Below are positions 7,951 to 17,323 of a stretch of 64,000 nucleotides of DNA, in pieces. The stretch is from Acidobacteria bacterium Ga0077534 (GTDB lineage Bacteria; Acidobacteriota; Blastocatellia; Pyrinomonadales; Pyrinomonadaceae): positions 155,054 to 219,053 of the forward strand of contig LNEI01000019.1 of the NCBI GenBank assembly GCA_001464455.1, written 5' to 3'. A program made the translations under genes and the position numbers. Each line of letters starts with the position of its first letter. The first letter of the stretch is position 1. The notes beneath the pieces were generated by a model. It did not search any database. It saw nothing but the letters and a program-made list of their open reading frames with translations, and was not told the DNA's origin.

Positions 7951-8607
7951 ATGAGGATCAAGCGGCTCACAATTTTGTCAGGCATCGTAGCGGTCGCCAT
8001 CTCAGCGGTAAGCGTCTTTGGACAGTCCGGCGTCAAGGCTCCGCGGACGATCTTGCTGGATCACAATGGTGCGGAGATCTCGAATAATGAGTTCGTCGAT
8101 ATTCGAATGGCGAATTTTCACTATCCGGACGCAACCATTACCCGAACTCTCAACGACGGTACGATCGAGTTTCGTTTGCAGCGGATCCCGCAAGAAGGCG
8201 AAAAAGCTCCGAAAGTTGTATTTAGAACCCTCGGCGGTGAAAAGCTGGATCTTTCCGGCCTCACCGGGAAAGTCATCGTCTTGAACTTCTGGTTTATCGG
8301 CTGCGCGTCTTGTCTTGCCCATCAACCAAAACTGAATATTCTCAGATCAAAGTTTGAAAACGAAAAGGACGTTATCTTTCTGGCCGCAACGGCAGATCCT
8401 GCGGGAGATGTTAAGAAATACCTCGCCAAACAGAGATTCGAATACACGCAGATCGCCGATGCCGACGAACAACTAAAGGCTTTTCGCTTCAGCGGCTATC
8501 CCCGAAATATTGTCATAAGCAAAACCGGTGAGATCGTTTATTGGCGAACAACCATTGCCGCGTGGGATAAATTCGAGTCCGTGATCCGGTCTGAGCTTTC
8601 CAAGTGA
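7951..8607 (+). CDS. TlpA-like thioredoxin-fold protein, exported
   Basis: 218 residues with a Sec signal peptide (about 1-25, ending SVFGQ) and a C-terminal thioredoxin fold. The redox motif is Cys118-Ala-Ser-Cys121 in FWFIGCASCLAHQPK, typical in position for TlpA/ResA reductases, though CASC is less usual than CPxC. The cis-Pro loop SGYPRNIVI is present. Residues 30-95 before the fold are of unknown type. Expected in the periplasm, reducing disulfides or sensing redox state. Confidence 0.85.
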   Translation: MRIKRLTILSGIVAVAISAVSVFGQSGVKAPRTILLDHNGAEISNNEFVDIRMANFHYPDATITRTLNDGTIEFRLQRIPQEGEKAPKVVFRTLGGEKLDLSGLTGKVIVLNFWFIGCASCLAHQPKLNILRSKFENEKDVIFLAATADPAGDVKKYLAKQRFEYTQIADADEQLKAFRFSGYPRNIVISKTGEIVYWRTTIAAWDKFESVIRSELSK

Positions 8608-8679
8608 TCCCGCCAATCGAGCATCAAATATTTTTTGATCAGCGTGAAATGTTTTTCATGTTTTCGTCACTACCTGTGT

Positions 8680-9441
8680 ATGAAAACACCTAAGAACATC
8701 AAATCAATCGTTTTAGGCCTTTTTCTGACCCTGGTTCCTGGGGTTGTCTCAGGCATGGCTCAATCATTGCCCACCGATTCACGCACAATGACCGATGCTA
8801 GATCGGCGATCAAGACCGCGACAGTCGAGAAAGCTGAATTTACCAGTGAATGGAAACTTGAGCGCGAACGCGGATATACCTTTAGCAATCTTGCAAAACG
8901 TGCGATCAAGATGGTCGTGCGAGATAACGCATCAGGCCAGAAAAGAAGTTTCGAGGGGCTTGCAATCTATCAGCGGGGTTCGGCATCCGACGCCTGGCGT
9001 TGGAGCCGGTTCTTTACCTACGAAAATTCCATCCAGATGATAGGAGCGGTAGAGAATACCGCTGAGCTTGAACAGATGACTCTCGACGGCATGCAGGCGC
9101 GTCCCACCGAATGGTTTGGCGACCTCACCGGGATTTTCTGGGTACATCCGATCAAGATCGTGCCGGGCAGCTTTCAAAAGCGATCTGAGCGGAATATGAG
9201 CTGGAAGGTCGAGTTCGAATTGACGCGGCGCTGGGATCATAAGTTCCTCGTCGAACGTTCGCAGGTTAAAGCAGTCGACGCCTATCTCGGTCAGGATGGT
9301 AAGACTTGGACATTCTCTGTCGGAAGCGACGGCGAAAAGGAACTGAACCGCGTGGAACGATCGCCGTCCGAGCTTGACGCCACGCCAAATATGGAAAAGC
9401 TCGGCTTCCGAGCACTATACGGGGCCAAGCCCACAAAGTAA
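8680..9441 (+). CDS. Exported protein of unknown function
   Basis: About 253 residues. The start ATG 8680 gives a clean Sec signal ([20 protein letters not shown]), better than the TTG at 8635. The mature part is rich in charged and aromatic residues and I recognise no domain. It follows the TlpA-like gene on the same strand and is followed by a candidate terminator at 9465-9507. Confidence 0.7.
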   Translation: MKTPKNIKSIVLGLFLTLVPGVVSGMAQSLPTDSRTMTDARSAIKTATVEKAEFTSEWKLERERGYTFSNLAKRAIKMVVRDNASGQKRSFEGLAIYQRGSASDAWRWSRFFTYENSIQMIGAVENTAELEQMTLDGMQARPTEWFGDLTGIFWVHPIKIVPGSFQKRSERNMSWKVEFELTRRWDHKFLVERSQVKAVDAYLGQDGKTWTFSVGSDGEKELNRVERSPSELDATPNMEKLGFRALYGAKPTK

Positions 9442-9464
9442 CGCCCGATCCGATAAGATCAGCC

Positions 9465-9507
9465 GGGGGATATGCACGATGTTTATTCGTGGATACCCCC
9501 TTTGTTT
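9465..9507 (+). terminator. Candidate terminator before purE
   Basis: GGGGG (9465-9469) pairs with CCCCC (9496-9500), with an inner stem CACGA (9475-9479)/TCGTG (9487-9491), followed by TTTGTTT. The internal loops make it imperfect. It could end the upstream transcript or act in the purE leader. Confidence 0.45.
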
Positions 9508-9542
9508 CGTTCCGCGTGCGAAGTTTGGTAATGTTTGTCCGT

Positions 9543-10049
9543 ATGGCGAACCGTAAGAAGCAGACCGCCCCGCTGGTATCCATAATCATGGGCAGTAAAT
9601 CTGACTGGCCGACGATGGAGCACGCTGCGACCACACTTGACGATTTCGGCGTGGCCTACGAGTGCAAGATAGTCTCAGCCCACCGAACGCCCGATCTGCT
9701 TTTTGAGTTTGCAAAATCCGCTGAGGAACGCGGGATCGAGGTGATAATTGCCGGAGCGGGCGGAGCTGCCCATTTGCCGGGAATGTGTGCATCGCAGACG
9801 ATATTGCCGGTGCTAGGTGTGCCCGTTGAGAGCCGAGCTCTCAACGGCCTCGATTCCCTTCTTTCCATCGCACAGATGCCGGCGGGCATTCCAGTGGGAA
9901 CTCTTGCCATAGGCGAGGCGGGGGCAAAGAATGCGGGCTTGCTAGCTGCGTCCATTCTATCGGGCTCTCGCCCGGAACTTCGCGAAAAGCTCAGGAAGTT
10001 TCGTTCAAAACAGACAAAAACCGTACTTAGCACAAAACTTCCGAAATGA
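9543..10049 (+). CDS. purE: N5-CAIR mutase, PurE class I
   Basis: Rearranges N5-carboxyaminoimidazole ribonucleotide to CAIR in purine synthesis. Motifs: [13 protein letters not shown] (phosphate loop), SAHRTP with the catalytic His, and [11 protein letters not shown]. About 168 residues from ATG 9543, the usual class I length; earlier in-frame starts at 9489 and 9531 only add a non-conserved tail. purK, which supplies its substrate, lies one gene downstream, and the inserted gene between them overlaps both. Confidence 0.95.
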   Translation: MANRKKQTAPLVSIIMGSKSDWPTMEHAATTLDDFGVAYECKIVSAHRTPDLLFEFAKSAEERGIEVIIAGAGGAAHLPGMCASQTILPVLGVPVESRALNGLDSLLSIAQMPAGIPVGTLAIGEAGAKNAGLLAASILSGSRPELREKLRKFRSKQTKTVLSTKLPK

Positions 10050-10762
10050 CTCCCACCGAGATAATCGAGGAATTGCGGGCGCTCGGTGATCCGACAAAAT
10101 TGGCAGTTCTTGAGCGTTTCGGCATCCGAACCACGACCGCTTTCGGCATCAGCACTCCCGAACTCAAAACCTTTGCTAAAGAGCTCCGTAAAATAGTTGC
10201 GGACAGACATTTTACTGCCCAACAGCTATGGGAGACCGGGATCTACGAAGCTCGGGCTCTCGCGTTTTTGATTGACGACCCTAAACGCGTCACACCTGAT
10301 CAAATGGAGGCGTGGGTAGCGGATCTTGATAACTGGGCAACAGTCGACGGTGTCTGCAGTAATCTATTTTGCCGAACTCCGTACGCCTATAGCAAAGCAA
10401 TAGAATGGGCCGAACGCGAAACTGAATTCGAGAAACGCGCCGGATTCTCACTGATGGCGTACCTCGCCGTTCACGACAAGAAGGCTCCTGATGAGAAACT
10501 TGCAGCATTCTTACCGATAATTGAGAAACACGCCTACGACGGTCGCAATTTTGTTCGAAAAGCGGTAAATTGGGCACTTCGGCAGATTGGCAAACGCAGC
10601 GTTTTTCTGAATAAACTTGCAATCGCTGCAGCCGAGGATATCCGTCTCCAAGACAGTGTATCGGCCCGTTGGATCGCTTCTGACGCGTCTAGAGAATTAG
10701 CAAGCCCGGTCGTACAGGAAAGGCTAAAGAAGAAAGCCGCAAGATCAACGCTACGTGAATAG
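10046..10762 (+). CDS. AlkD-like DNA alkylation repair protein
   Basis: 238 residues of HEAT-like helices, AlkD/COG4912 family, which are DNA glycosylases that excise bulky or cationic alkylated bases. Family signatures are the N-terminal [24 protein letters not shown], and the [14 protein letters not shown] segment with the Trp and Asp expected in the binding groove. ATG overlaps the purE stop (ATGA) and the last 8 nt overlap purK, so it is translated as part of the purine unit. Enzymatic activity is inferred from the family. Confidence 0.88.
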   Translation: MTPTEIIEELRALGDPTKLAVLERFGIRTTTAFGISTPELKTFAKELRKIVADRHFTAQQLWETGIYEARALAFLIDDPKRVTPDQMEAWVADLDNWATVDGVCSNLFCRTPYAYSKAIEWAERETEFEKRAGFSLMAYLAVHDKKAPDEKLAAFLPIIEKHAYDGRNFVRKAVNWALRQIGKRSVFLNKLAIAAAEDIRLQDSVSARWIASDASRELASPVVQERLKKKAARSTLRE

Positions 10763-11885
10763 ATCGATACTTCCAAACTCAACCATCGGCGTTTTTGGCA
10801 GCGGCCAGCTGGGCCGGATGTTTGCGATCGAGGCCAGAAAACTTGGCTATCGCGTCCATACATTTTCGCCTGAGAGCGATACGCCGACCGGCCAGATCGC
10901 CGACATCGAAACATCTGCGGCCTATGACGATCTCCTGGCGGTGCGAACATTTGCGCAAAGCGTCGATGTTGTTACGTTTGAGTTTGAAAATGTACCCGCC
11001 AGCGCAGTTGATGCGGCAGCCGAGTTCGTCGACGTATTCCCACGCGGCGAGATCTTGCACACGACTCAGCACCGTTTGCGGGAAAAGCTGTTTTTATCCA
11101 AGAACGGTTTTCCGGTCACACCGTTTCGCCACATAACAAGTCTTGACGAACTTGAAAATGGGGTCAGCGAGCTGGGGCGGCCGTGTGTGTTAAAGACTGC
11201 TGGTTTTGGGTACGACGGAAAAGGGCAAGCTAAGATCGAAAGCGATACCAACCTCACCGGCGCATTTGCCGGTCTAAATGGTGCCGATGCCGTGCTCGAA
11301 GCCTTCGTCCCATTCTCCAAAGAAGTTTCTGTGGTGTGTGCTCGTGACCAAAGCGGAAATTTTGTCAACTACGGCGTTATCGAGAATCAGCACGCAAATC
11401 ACATCCTCGACATTTCCTTTGCCCCGGCGATCGTCTCCCATGATGTCTTTGCCGAAGCCGTCGAAATTGCGAGAAGTATCGCGGAAACGCTCGATTACGT
11501 GGGAACGCTGTGTGTGGAGTTTTTCTTGACGAGCGACGATCGGCTCCTGGTTAATGAACTCGCCCCGCGGCCTCATAATTCGGGGCATTTGACGTTTGAC
11601 GCGTGCGTTACGTCGCAGTTTGAACAGCAGCTCCGTGCAGTCTGCGGCTTACCACTCGGCTCGACGGAGTTTTATCGGCCAGCCGCGATGGCGAATTTGC
11701 TTGGGGATATCTGGCAGACCGGCGAGCCCGACTGGGCCGCTGCTCTCTCAACCAAAAACACAAAACTTCATCTTTACGGAAAACTTGAGCCGCGAATAGG
11801 CCGTAAAATGGGGCACCTTACCGCAATGGCAGACTCGAACGAGGCCGCAGCGAGCCTTGCGGCGGAAGCTCGGCGGCGGCTATAG
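10755..11885 (+). CDS. purK: N5-carboxyaminoimidazole ribonucleotide synthase
   Basis: ATP-grasp enzyme that carboxylates AIR with bicarbonate and ATP to N5-CAIR, the substrate of PurE. 376 residues, normal length. The N-terminal GVFGSGQLGRM nucleotide-fold loop, VLKTAGFGYDGKGQ (ATP-grasp) and NELAPRPHNSGH are PurK hallmarks. GTG start at 10755 is inside the alkD-like gene. The 3' end overlaps the convergent crcB by 6 bp. Confidence 0.95.
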   Translation: MNRSILPNSTIGVFGSGQLGRMFAIEARKLGYRVHTFSPESDTPTGQIADIETSAAYDDLLAVRTFAQSVDVVTFEFENVPASAVDAAAEFVDVFPRGEILHTTQHRLREKLFLSKNGFPVTPFRHITSLDELENGVSELGRPCVLKTAGFGYDGKGQAKIESDTNLTGAFAGLNGADAVLEAFVPFSKEVSVVCARDQSGNFVNYGVIENQHANHILDISFAPAIVSHDVFAEAVEIARSIAETLDYVGTLCVEFFLTSDDRLLVNELAPRPHNSGHLTFDACVTSQFEQQLRAVCGLPLGSTEFYRPAAMANLLGDIWQTGEPDWAAALSTKNTKLHLYGKLEPRIGRKMGHLTAMADSNEAAASLAAEARRRL

Positions 11886-12263
11886 GCGGTTTGCCAAAGC
11901 GACACCCGCCGCAACGCCGACAAAACCGACAGCGACGCTGAGAACGACATACAATAACGCGAGCAGTCCTTGCTTACCATTGAGCAAACTGAGGACCTCG
12001 AATTCGAACGTTGAAAACGTTGTAAATGCCCCCAAAAATCCGACGATGACTGCCGCTCGGATATTCTCGCTGATCTCGTATTTTTCCGCGAAGACGATCG
12101 CAGCGAATCCGATAGCGAACGATCCAGTCATATTTATCAAAAATGTCGCAAGGGGAAACGACTGAAAAATTAAAGACACCGGCGAAATATTGACGAGGTG
12201 GCGTGCCACCGCTCCTAGAGCTCCGCCGAGACCGATGACCGCGAGTTTGATTGCACCTTCCAT
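11880..12263 (-). CDS. crcB: Fluoride channel CrcB/Fluc
   Basis: A 127-residue, four-helix membrane protein of the Fluc family that exports fluoride as a dual-topology dimer. Signatures: GGALGAVARH near the start, LINMTGSF with the conserved Asn, and GFLGAFTTFSTFEFE with the Phe-box and TTFS stretch. A single gene implies a homodimer. I looked for a fluoride riboswitch in the 75 nt upstream and did not see one. Confidence 0.93.
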   Translation of the reverse strand: MEGAIKLAVIGLGGALGAVARHLVNISPVSLIFQSFPLATFLINMTGSFAIGFAAIVFAEKYEISENIRAAVIVGFLGAFTTFSTFEFEVLSLLNGKQGLLALLYVVLSVAVGFVGVAAGVALANRL

Positions 12264-12338
12264 TGCCGCCGATTATACACCCGCACCGCAGATCAAATCA
12301 TTTGCCCGTAACCGCCGCACGAAGTAAACTTATCGGTT

Positions 12339-12827
12339 ATGGCTGAGGCTATCGCTTTTTCAAAAGAAGCTGACCGTAGCACACGGTATCTTGAGCTCGT
12401 CCCGCAGATCGAAGCTCTGGTAAGCGGTGAGAGTGATCTGATCGCAAATCTTGCAAACGTTTCCGCGGTACTGAAGGAAGTGTTCGGTTTTTTTTGGGTC
12501 GGGTTCTACCTAAAGAAGGGTGACCAGCTCGTGCTGGGCCCGTTTCAAGGCCCCCTCGCATGTACAAGGATAGACCTCGACAAAGGCGTCTGCGGTCACT
12601 CTTTTACAACCGAGCAAACCGTGATCGTCCCGAATGTTGATGAATTTCCCGGACACATAGCTTGTGCGTCAGCATCCAGATCCGAGATCGTTGTGCCTCT
12701 TTTTGATGCAAGCGGGACAATTGTCGGAGTGCTCGATGTCGACAGCGACCGTCTCGACGATTTTTCCGAGATCGATGCTCACGGACTTGAAAAGATAACT
12801 AGAACGTTAACGAAAGTTTTAACATAA
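12339..12827 (+). CDS. msrC: Free methionine-(R)-sulfoxide reductase (GAF type)
   Basis: A 162-residue single GAF domain that reduces free Met-R-sulfoxide. The three family cysteines are present at Cys75 (GPLACTRI), Cys85 (GVCGHS) and Cys109 (HIACAS), with the ligand residues in EIVVPLFD and GVLDVDSD. TerC starts only 4 nt after its stop, so the two are probably co-transcribed. Confidence 0.93.
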   Translation: MAEAIAFSKEADRSTRYLELVPQIEALVSGESDLIANLANVSAVLKEVFGFFWVGFYLKKGDQLVLGPFQGPLACTRIDLDKGVCGHSFTTEQTVIVPNVDEFPGHIACASASRSEIVVPLFDASGTIVGVLDVDSDRLDDFSEIDAHGLEKITRTLTKVLT

Positions 12828-12831
12828 CATT

Positions 12832-13881
12832 ATGACACCAGTTGAATACCCCATGTGGGTTTGGATCATGTTCTTTGCGGTGGTCCTGACGGCACTTTTC
12901 GTCGACATCGGCATCGTAAACCGAAAGTCTCACGTTCCAAGCAGGAAGGAGACTATCGGCTGGAGCATTGTCTGGGTTTCCCTTGCGTTAGCTTTCAATG
13001 TCTTCGTCTATTTCCAGTTTGGTACAGAAACGGCAAAACTGTTCCTGACCGGCTACCTCATCGAGCTTTCATTATCGGTCGACAACCTCTTTGTATTCCT
13101 GCTCATATTTGCGTTTTTCAAGGTTCCGAAGGAATTCCAGCACCGCGTTCTATTCTGGGGAATCATGGGAGCCCTGGTCATGCGAATGATCATGATCTTT
13201 GCGGGGGCGGAGCTGGTTGAGAGATTTCACTGGATAATCTACCTCTTCGGTGCGTTTCTCGTTTACACCGGGCTAAAGATGTTCGGAAACTCCGAGGACA
13301 ACTTTGAACCTCACGAGAGTGCGGTTGTTAAGCTCGTAACTCGGTATATACGGATAAGCAAGCATTACGACGGCGACAAATTCTTCACCCATATCGATGG
13401 TGTTCGGACCGGTACGCTGCTTTTGATGGTATTGATCGTCGTCGAATTCACGGATCTGGTCTTCGCGATCGATTCGATCCCCGCGATCTTTGGCATCACC
13501 ACTGACCGTTTTATTGTTTACACCTCAAATATTTTCGCGATCCTTGGGCTTAGAACATTCTATTTTCTGCTGGCCGACATGGCGAATCGGTTCCATTATC
13601 TGAAGTACGGGCTTGCTTTTGTTCTGACCTTCATTGGCGTGAAGATGCTGCTGCCGCTTCTCGCACAAGGTGTGATGTGGGCAATGGGCGACGCGAGTTC
13701 CGGGGCCTTTGCCGACTTCATGAGGCGATATTTGAATCACGAATATAAAGAAGCCGTGATCAACATTTCGCTGAGCGTCGTTGCCGGAGCGATCTTGCTT
13801 TCGATCCTGCTCTCGATCATTTTCCCGCCTAAAGAAGTTGAAGGGAGTGAAGCGGAATCAGTAGAAGAGCAAGAATCCTAG
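12832..13881 (+). CDS. TerC/Alx family membrane protein
   Basis: 349 residues with about 8-9 membrane helices. The conserved acidic signatures ELSLSVDNLFVFLLIF and EFTDLVFAIDSIPAIFGIT identify TerC/Alx proteins, implicated in manganese efflux and metal loading of exported enzymes. No Mn riboswitch can fit in the 4-nt gap to the upstream gene. A short charged C-terminal tail (EVEGSEAESVEE) is family-variable. Confidence 0.93.
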   Translation: MTPVEYPMWVWIMFFAVVLTALFVDIGIVNRKSHVPSRKETIGWSIVWVSLALAFNVFVYFQFGTETAKLFLTGYLIELSLSVDNLFVFLLIFAFFKVPKEFQHRVLFWGIMGALVMRMIMIFAGAELVERFHWIIYLFGAFLVYTGLKMFGNSEDNFEPHESAVVKLVTRYIRISKHYDGDKFFTHIDGVRTGTLLLMVLIVVEFTDLVFAIDSIPAIFGITTDRFIVYTSNIFAILGLRTFYFLLADMANRFHYLKYGLAFVLTFIGVKMLLPLLAQGVMWAMGDASSGAFADFMRRYLNHEYKEAVINISLSVVAGAILLSILLSIIFPPKEVEGSEAESVEEQES

Positions 13882-13894
13882 ACCAAGCGGCGAA

Positions 13895-15124
13895 ATGGAT
13901 CCGAACAATTATCGAAAATTCTATGTCGACTGGTGGAACATCCGCAAGAGTTCCGTCTACGTCCTCATAGCCGTTATTTTGCTGGGCATTGTCCTGGTGT
14001 TCGGTTTTCGGTACGCGTCGCAGAACAACTGGTTTATTCCAGACGAGAAGGGCGAGATCCCGATAGATGCGGCACGGATAATTTCGTTCGAAGGCGATGT
14101 AAGAATTACCCGGGCCGCTACCCGCGAGACGATCGTGGTTACAAAGGAGACCTACGCGTTGCCCGGCGACATAATCCAGACGATGTCGGACGGGCGGGCG
14201 ATCATTCAGATGGTCGATGGCTCACGGCATCAACTGCGCCCTAACGGCGCGATCACTATAAAGGACAACAGTTCCCTTTTCGGCGGACGCAACGTTCGCG
14301 TCACCCTCGACGACGGCCAGCTACAGGTGCGAACCGACGAGCAGCAGGGAGCAAACAACATAGTCGAGGTCGCCGATTCTGAGAACAAGCTGATGTCGAA
14401 TACCGACGCGACCTTTGATGCGGATGGCGGCGGCGGTGAGATACGTATCAGCCGCGGAGGCGTTGAAACCACGATAGGCGGTGAAAAGACGACGATCACC
14501 GAGGGTGAGTTTGCATCGGTAAATAATGGAAAACTTTCGGCCCGCGAGCGATTAATGGGGCTTCCGCGACAGACCTCGCCCGATAATTCGGCCCAGATCG
14601 TCGACCCCGGAAGCGGTGTCAGTGTGGTTTTCAACTGGCAGGATGCTGAAGGAAATCCAGCATCGAACTACCATCTCCAAGTATCGCGTTCTGCGACATT
14701 TGCCTCCGACGCGATAATGGTCGATCGCAGCGGCCTGACGGCTCGTGAGTTTCGCCTCGCGTCACTCTCGCCCGGCAGTTATTACTGGCGTCTAAAGGCG
14801 ACGGGGCGTTCCGGACAGACTACGAGCTGGAATGATCCCTGGAAGTTTACGATCGTTCGCGGGGGCGATTCCGTCGCGATCGAGGCGTCGGAATGGGCGG
14901 TCGAACGCGTCGGAGGCAGCGTATATCTCCTCAGCGGACGCACGCGGCCCGGTGTGACGATAAAGTGCCAGGGCCGGGAGACGAATTCGGCAGCGGACGG
15001 TTCTTTCAAGCTGCAGATCTCCTCTCCTTCGGTTGAAACTGCCGTCGAGATCAACGACGACCGCGGCAATCGCAGCGGATTTATCATCTCACTTAGGAAC
15101 GGCTCCGTGCTTCGGCGTTATTAG
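13895..15124 (+). CDS. FecR-domain membrane-anchored protein
   Basis: 409 residues: one membrane span (about 21-42), then an extracytoplasmic FecR-type beta domain (about 62-215: ALPGDIIQTMSDGRAIIQM, LFGGRNVRVTLDDGQLQV), then a fibronectin/Ig-like segment (about 235-310, SPGSYYWRLKATGRSG) and a short carboxypeptidase-type end domain. Such proteins occur in polysaccharide or envelope contexts, and FecR here is not paired with a FecI sigma factor. Its stop codon lies within the Shine-Dalgarno of the next gene. Confidence 0.8.
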   Translation: MDPNNYRKFYVDWWNIRKSSVYVLIAVILLGIVLVFGFRYASQNNWFIPDEKGEIPIDAARIISFEGDVRITRAATRETIVVTKETYALPGDIIQTMSDGRAIIQMVDGSRHQLRPNGAITIKDNSSLFGGRNVRVTLDDGQLQVRTDEQQGANNIVEVADSENKLMSNTDATFDADGGGGEIRISRGGVETTIGGEKTTITEGEFASVNNGKLSARERLMGLPRQTSPDNSAQIVDPGSGVSVVFNWQDAEGNPASNYHLQVSRSATFASDAIMVDRSGLTAREFRLASLSPGSYYWRLKATGRSGQTTSWNDPWKFTIVRGGDSVAIEASEWAVERVGGSVYLLSGRTRPGVTIKCQGRETNSAADGSFKLQISSPSVETAVEINDDRGNRSGFIISLRNGSVLRRY

Positions 15125-15136
15125 GAGGCAGTTATC
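15123..15136 (+). promoter_or_regulatory. Strong RBS leading to an ATC start codon
   Basis: AGGAGG (15123-15128) is followed after 5 nt by ATC (15134-15136) in frame with the CDF transporter. The same frame has a stop at 15122-15124 and no ATG, GTG or TTG until GTG 15191, 63 nt beyond the ribosome site. Confidence 0.7.
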
Positions 15137-16069
15137 GGGCACGATCATTCAAATCACAGTCACAAGCTTAGCCGGACTGGCCGGTTAAAAGTGGCGCTTG
15201 CGATCACGGCGATCTACATGGTCGTCGAGGCGGCCGGCGGCTGGCTGACAAATTCGCTTGCCCTTCTCGCCGACGCGGGCCACATGTTAACTGACGTTGC
15301 CGCATTGACGCTAACGCTAACGGCGATCTGGTTTGCATCGCGGCCGGCGACGGCGAAAAAGACTTTCGGCTATTACCGTCTTGAGATACTTGCCGCATTT
15401 GTAAACGGCATCGCGTTGGTTCTCATCTCCCTCTGGGTCATCTACGAAGCATATTCGCGATGGCAAGCTCCGCCCCAGATCGACGGCCTCAACCTGACAG
15501 CGATAGCTACCGGCGGCCTCATCGTTAACATCGTCGCCGCAAAACTACTCCACCACGGCCATCATAACGACCTCAACATGCGGGGAGCGTGGCTTCATGT
15601 GATGGGTGATCTGCTTGGGTCGGTGACAGCGATCGTCGCGGGTGTGCTTGTGTTCGCTTTTGGGTGGCTCTGGGCGGATCCGGTTTGTTCCGTCTTTATA
15701 AGCTTGATCATTATTTTTGGTGCGTGGCGGTTGATCGCGGCTTCGGTCAACGTTCTACTCGAGGGCACACCTGCCCACATTGATATCGCTGCGGTCGAAT
15801 CGATAATCCTGGAAACAGAAGGTGTCACCGGTGTACACGATTTGCACGTCTGGACCATCTCTTCTGGGATGGAAGCACTGTCAGCCCATATTCGCCATGA
15901 GTCTTCGGTCGCGCAATCCGGCTTGCTCACTCTTGTTCGTGACCGGCTCAATGAACGCTTCGGGATCGAACATCTGACGATACAGATGGAATCGGCCGGA
16001 AGCGGTCAGGAAACTACCTTTGTTTGCGAGACCGGCGGTAAATGCTTTGAAACTGCGAGGCAGCACTAA
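15134..16069 (+). CDS. CzcD-like cation diffusion facilitator
   Basis: Six-helix H+-coupled Zn/Cd/Co exporter. The transport site shows the HxxxD pairs of Zn-type CDFs: AGHMLTDVAAL in TM2 and LHVMGDLLGS in TM5; a cytoplasmic domain with HDLHVWTISSG follows. Starting at ATC 15134 gives 311 residues with the His-rich leader GHDHSNHSHK seen in many CDFs. Starting at GTG 15191 would remove that leader and lacks a ribosome site. ATC is either a rare non-AUG start or a mutated/misread ATG. larA begins directly after its stop. Confidence 0.85.
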   Translation: MGHDHSNHSHKLSRTGRLKVALAITAIYMVVEAAGGWLTNSLALLADAGHMLTDVAALTLTLTAIWFASRPATAKKTFGYYRLEILAAFVNGIALVLISLWVIYEAYSRWQAPPQIDGLNLTAIATGGLIVNIVAAKLLHHGHHNDLNMRGAWLHVMGDLLGSVTAIVAGVLVFAFGWLWADPVCSVFISLIIIFGAWRLIAASVNVLLEGTPAHIDIAAVESIILETEGVTGVHDLHVWTISSGMEALSAHIRHESSVAQSGLLTLVRDRLNERFGIEHLTIQMESAGSGQETTFVCETGGKCFETARQH

Positions 16070-17323
16070 ATGCCAACCATCGCACTCAAATACGGAGACG
16101 AAGCCATTCCACTTGAGTTCGGCGATAATTTCCGCGTTCTTGGCCAGCCCAGTTCAAAACGGCCCCTGTCCGATATTGAAATAAACGAACGCCTCGATGA
16201 GCCGATCGATTCTGCAATGATCGAAGAAGTGGTAGGGCCGGGCAAAACCGTCCTTATCGTCGTTCCTGACGCTACCCGACAGACCGCCGCAGGGCAGATC
16301 GTCAACCTTCTCGTTCGCCGCCTGATAGCAAACGGGTCTGCCCCGCACGAGCTTCGTATTATTTTCGCCACGGGCATCCACAGGAAAGTACGTGCGGACG
16401 AAAGAGCCGAAATTTTAACACCGTTCATCGCTGACAGGATCAAGACCCTCGACCACGATCCGCGAGACTTGGTCTCACTGATCAAGATCGGTGAGACATC
16501 GAGCGGTATTCCGATCGAACTTAATCGGGCACTGGTCGAGCATGATCACGTCATTCTCGTCGGCGGTATCTCGTACCACTATTTCGCAGGATTTACCGGT
16601 GGGCGAAAGCTCATCTGCCCGGGCCTCGCGTCGTCGCGAACGATCTCTGGCACGCATAAGCTAGCGTTCGACTGTGAATCGCTCGACCGCCGTAACGGAG
16701 TTGGAACGGCATTACTTGAGGGGAATGCGGTTCACGAAGCCTTTGTTGAGGCAGTTGAAAAGATCGAACCGGTATTTGCGATCAACACAATAGTTGATGA
16801 TCGAGGTCAGGCGACCGATCTCTTTTGCGGTGATTGGCGGACTGCACATCGAGCGGCCTGCGATGCCTTTGACGCCGATCACGCAGTGACGATCAACGAG
16901 AAACGCGAGTGCGTCATCGTTAGCTGCGGAGGGTCGCCACATGATCTAAACCTGATTCAGGCCCACAAGGCTCTCGAGTCGTCGGCTCACGCATGCCGGG
17001 ATGGCGGAACGATCGTATTGCTCGCCAAATGCTCTGATGGGCTCGGGCGCGAGGATTTTGTGAAATGGTTTGAAGCGGCAAATAGCCGAGATCTCGCCCG
17101 AGATCTTTGTGAGAAATACCAGGTCAACGGACAGACCGCCTGGAGTTTGCTAGGAAAAGCCGAAAGGTTCCGGATCAAGATATTAACTGATCTGGATTCA
17201 CGATCAGCAACGAAAATGCGGCTCGAAAAGATCGACGCCGCATTAGTGCAGAACCTTATAAATGATGCCCGCTCGGGTTATGTTCTTCCACTTGGAGCAA
17301 AGACCCGGATCGTAATGGGCTAG
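16070..17323 (+). CDS. larA: LarA-family (nickel-pincer) racemase
   Basis: 417 residues, DUF2088/LarA family: lactate racemase and related 2-hydroxyacid racemases or epimerases that use the Ni-pincer nucleotide. Key residues align with the known enzyme at a constant offset: His104 (TGIHRK), His170 and Lys180 (YHYFAGFTGGRK). The VPDATR loop is present. No larB, larC or larE for cofactor synthesis is in the window, so the substrate and whether it carries the cofactor stay open. It starts immediately after the CDF transporter. Confidence 0.88.
   Translation: MPTIALKYGDEAIPLEFGDNFRVLGQPSSKRPLSDIEINERLDEPIDSAMIEEVVGPGKTVLIVVPDATRQTAAGQIVNLLVRRLIANGSAPHELRIIFATGIHRKVRADERAEILTPFIADRIKTLDHDPRDLVSLIKIGETSSGIPIELNRALVEHDHVILVGGISYHYFAGFTGGRKLICPGLASSRTISGTHKLAFDCESLDRRNGVGTALLEGNAVHEAFVEAVEKIEPVFAINTIVDDRGQATDLFCGDWRTAHRAACDAFDADHAVTINEKRECVIVSCGGSPHDLNLIQAHKALESSAHACRDGGTIVLLAKCSDGLGREDFVKWFEAANSRDLARDLCEKYQVNGQTAWSLLGKAERFRIKILTDLDSRSATKMRLEKIDAALVQNLINDARSGYVLPLGAKTRIVMG

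Noticed and set aside
12264..12338. Fluoride riboswitch upstream of crcB
   Set aside because: The 75-nt gap was read on the minus strand; the GGNGAUGG and downstream conserved blocks were not found.
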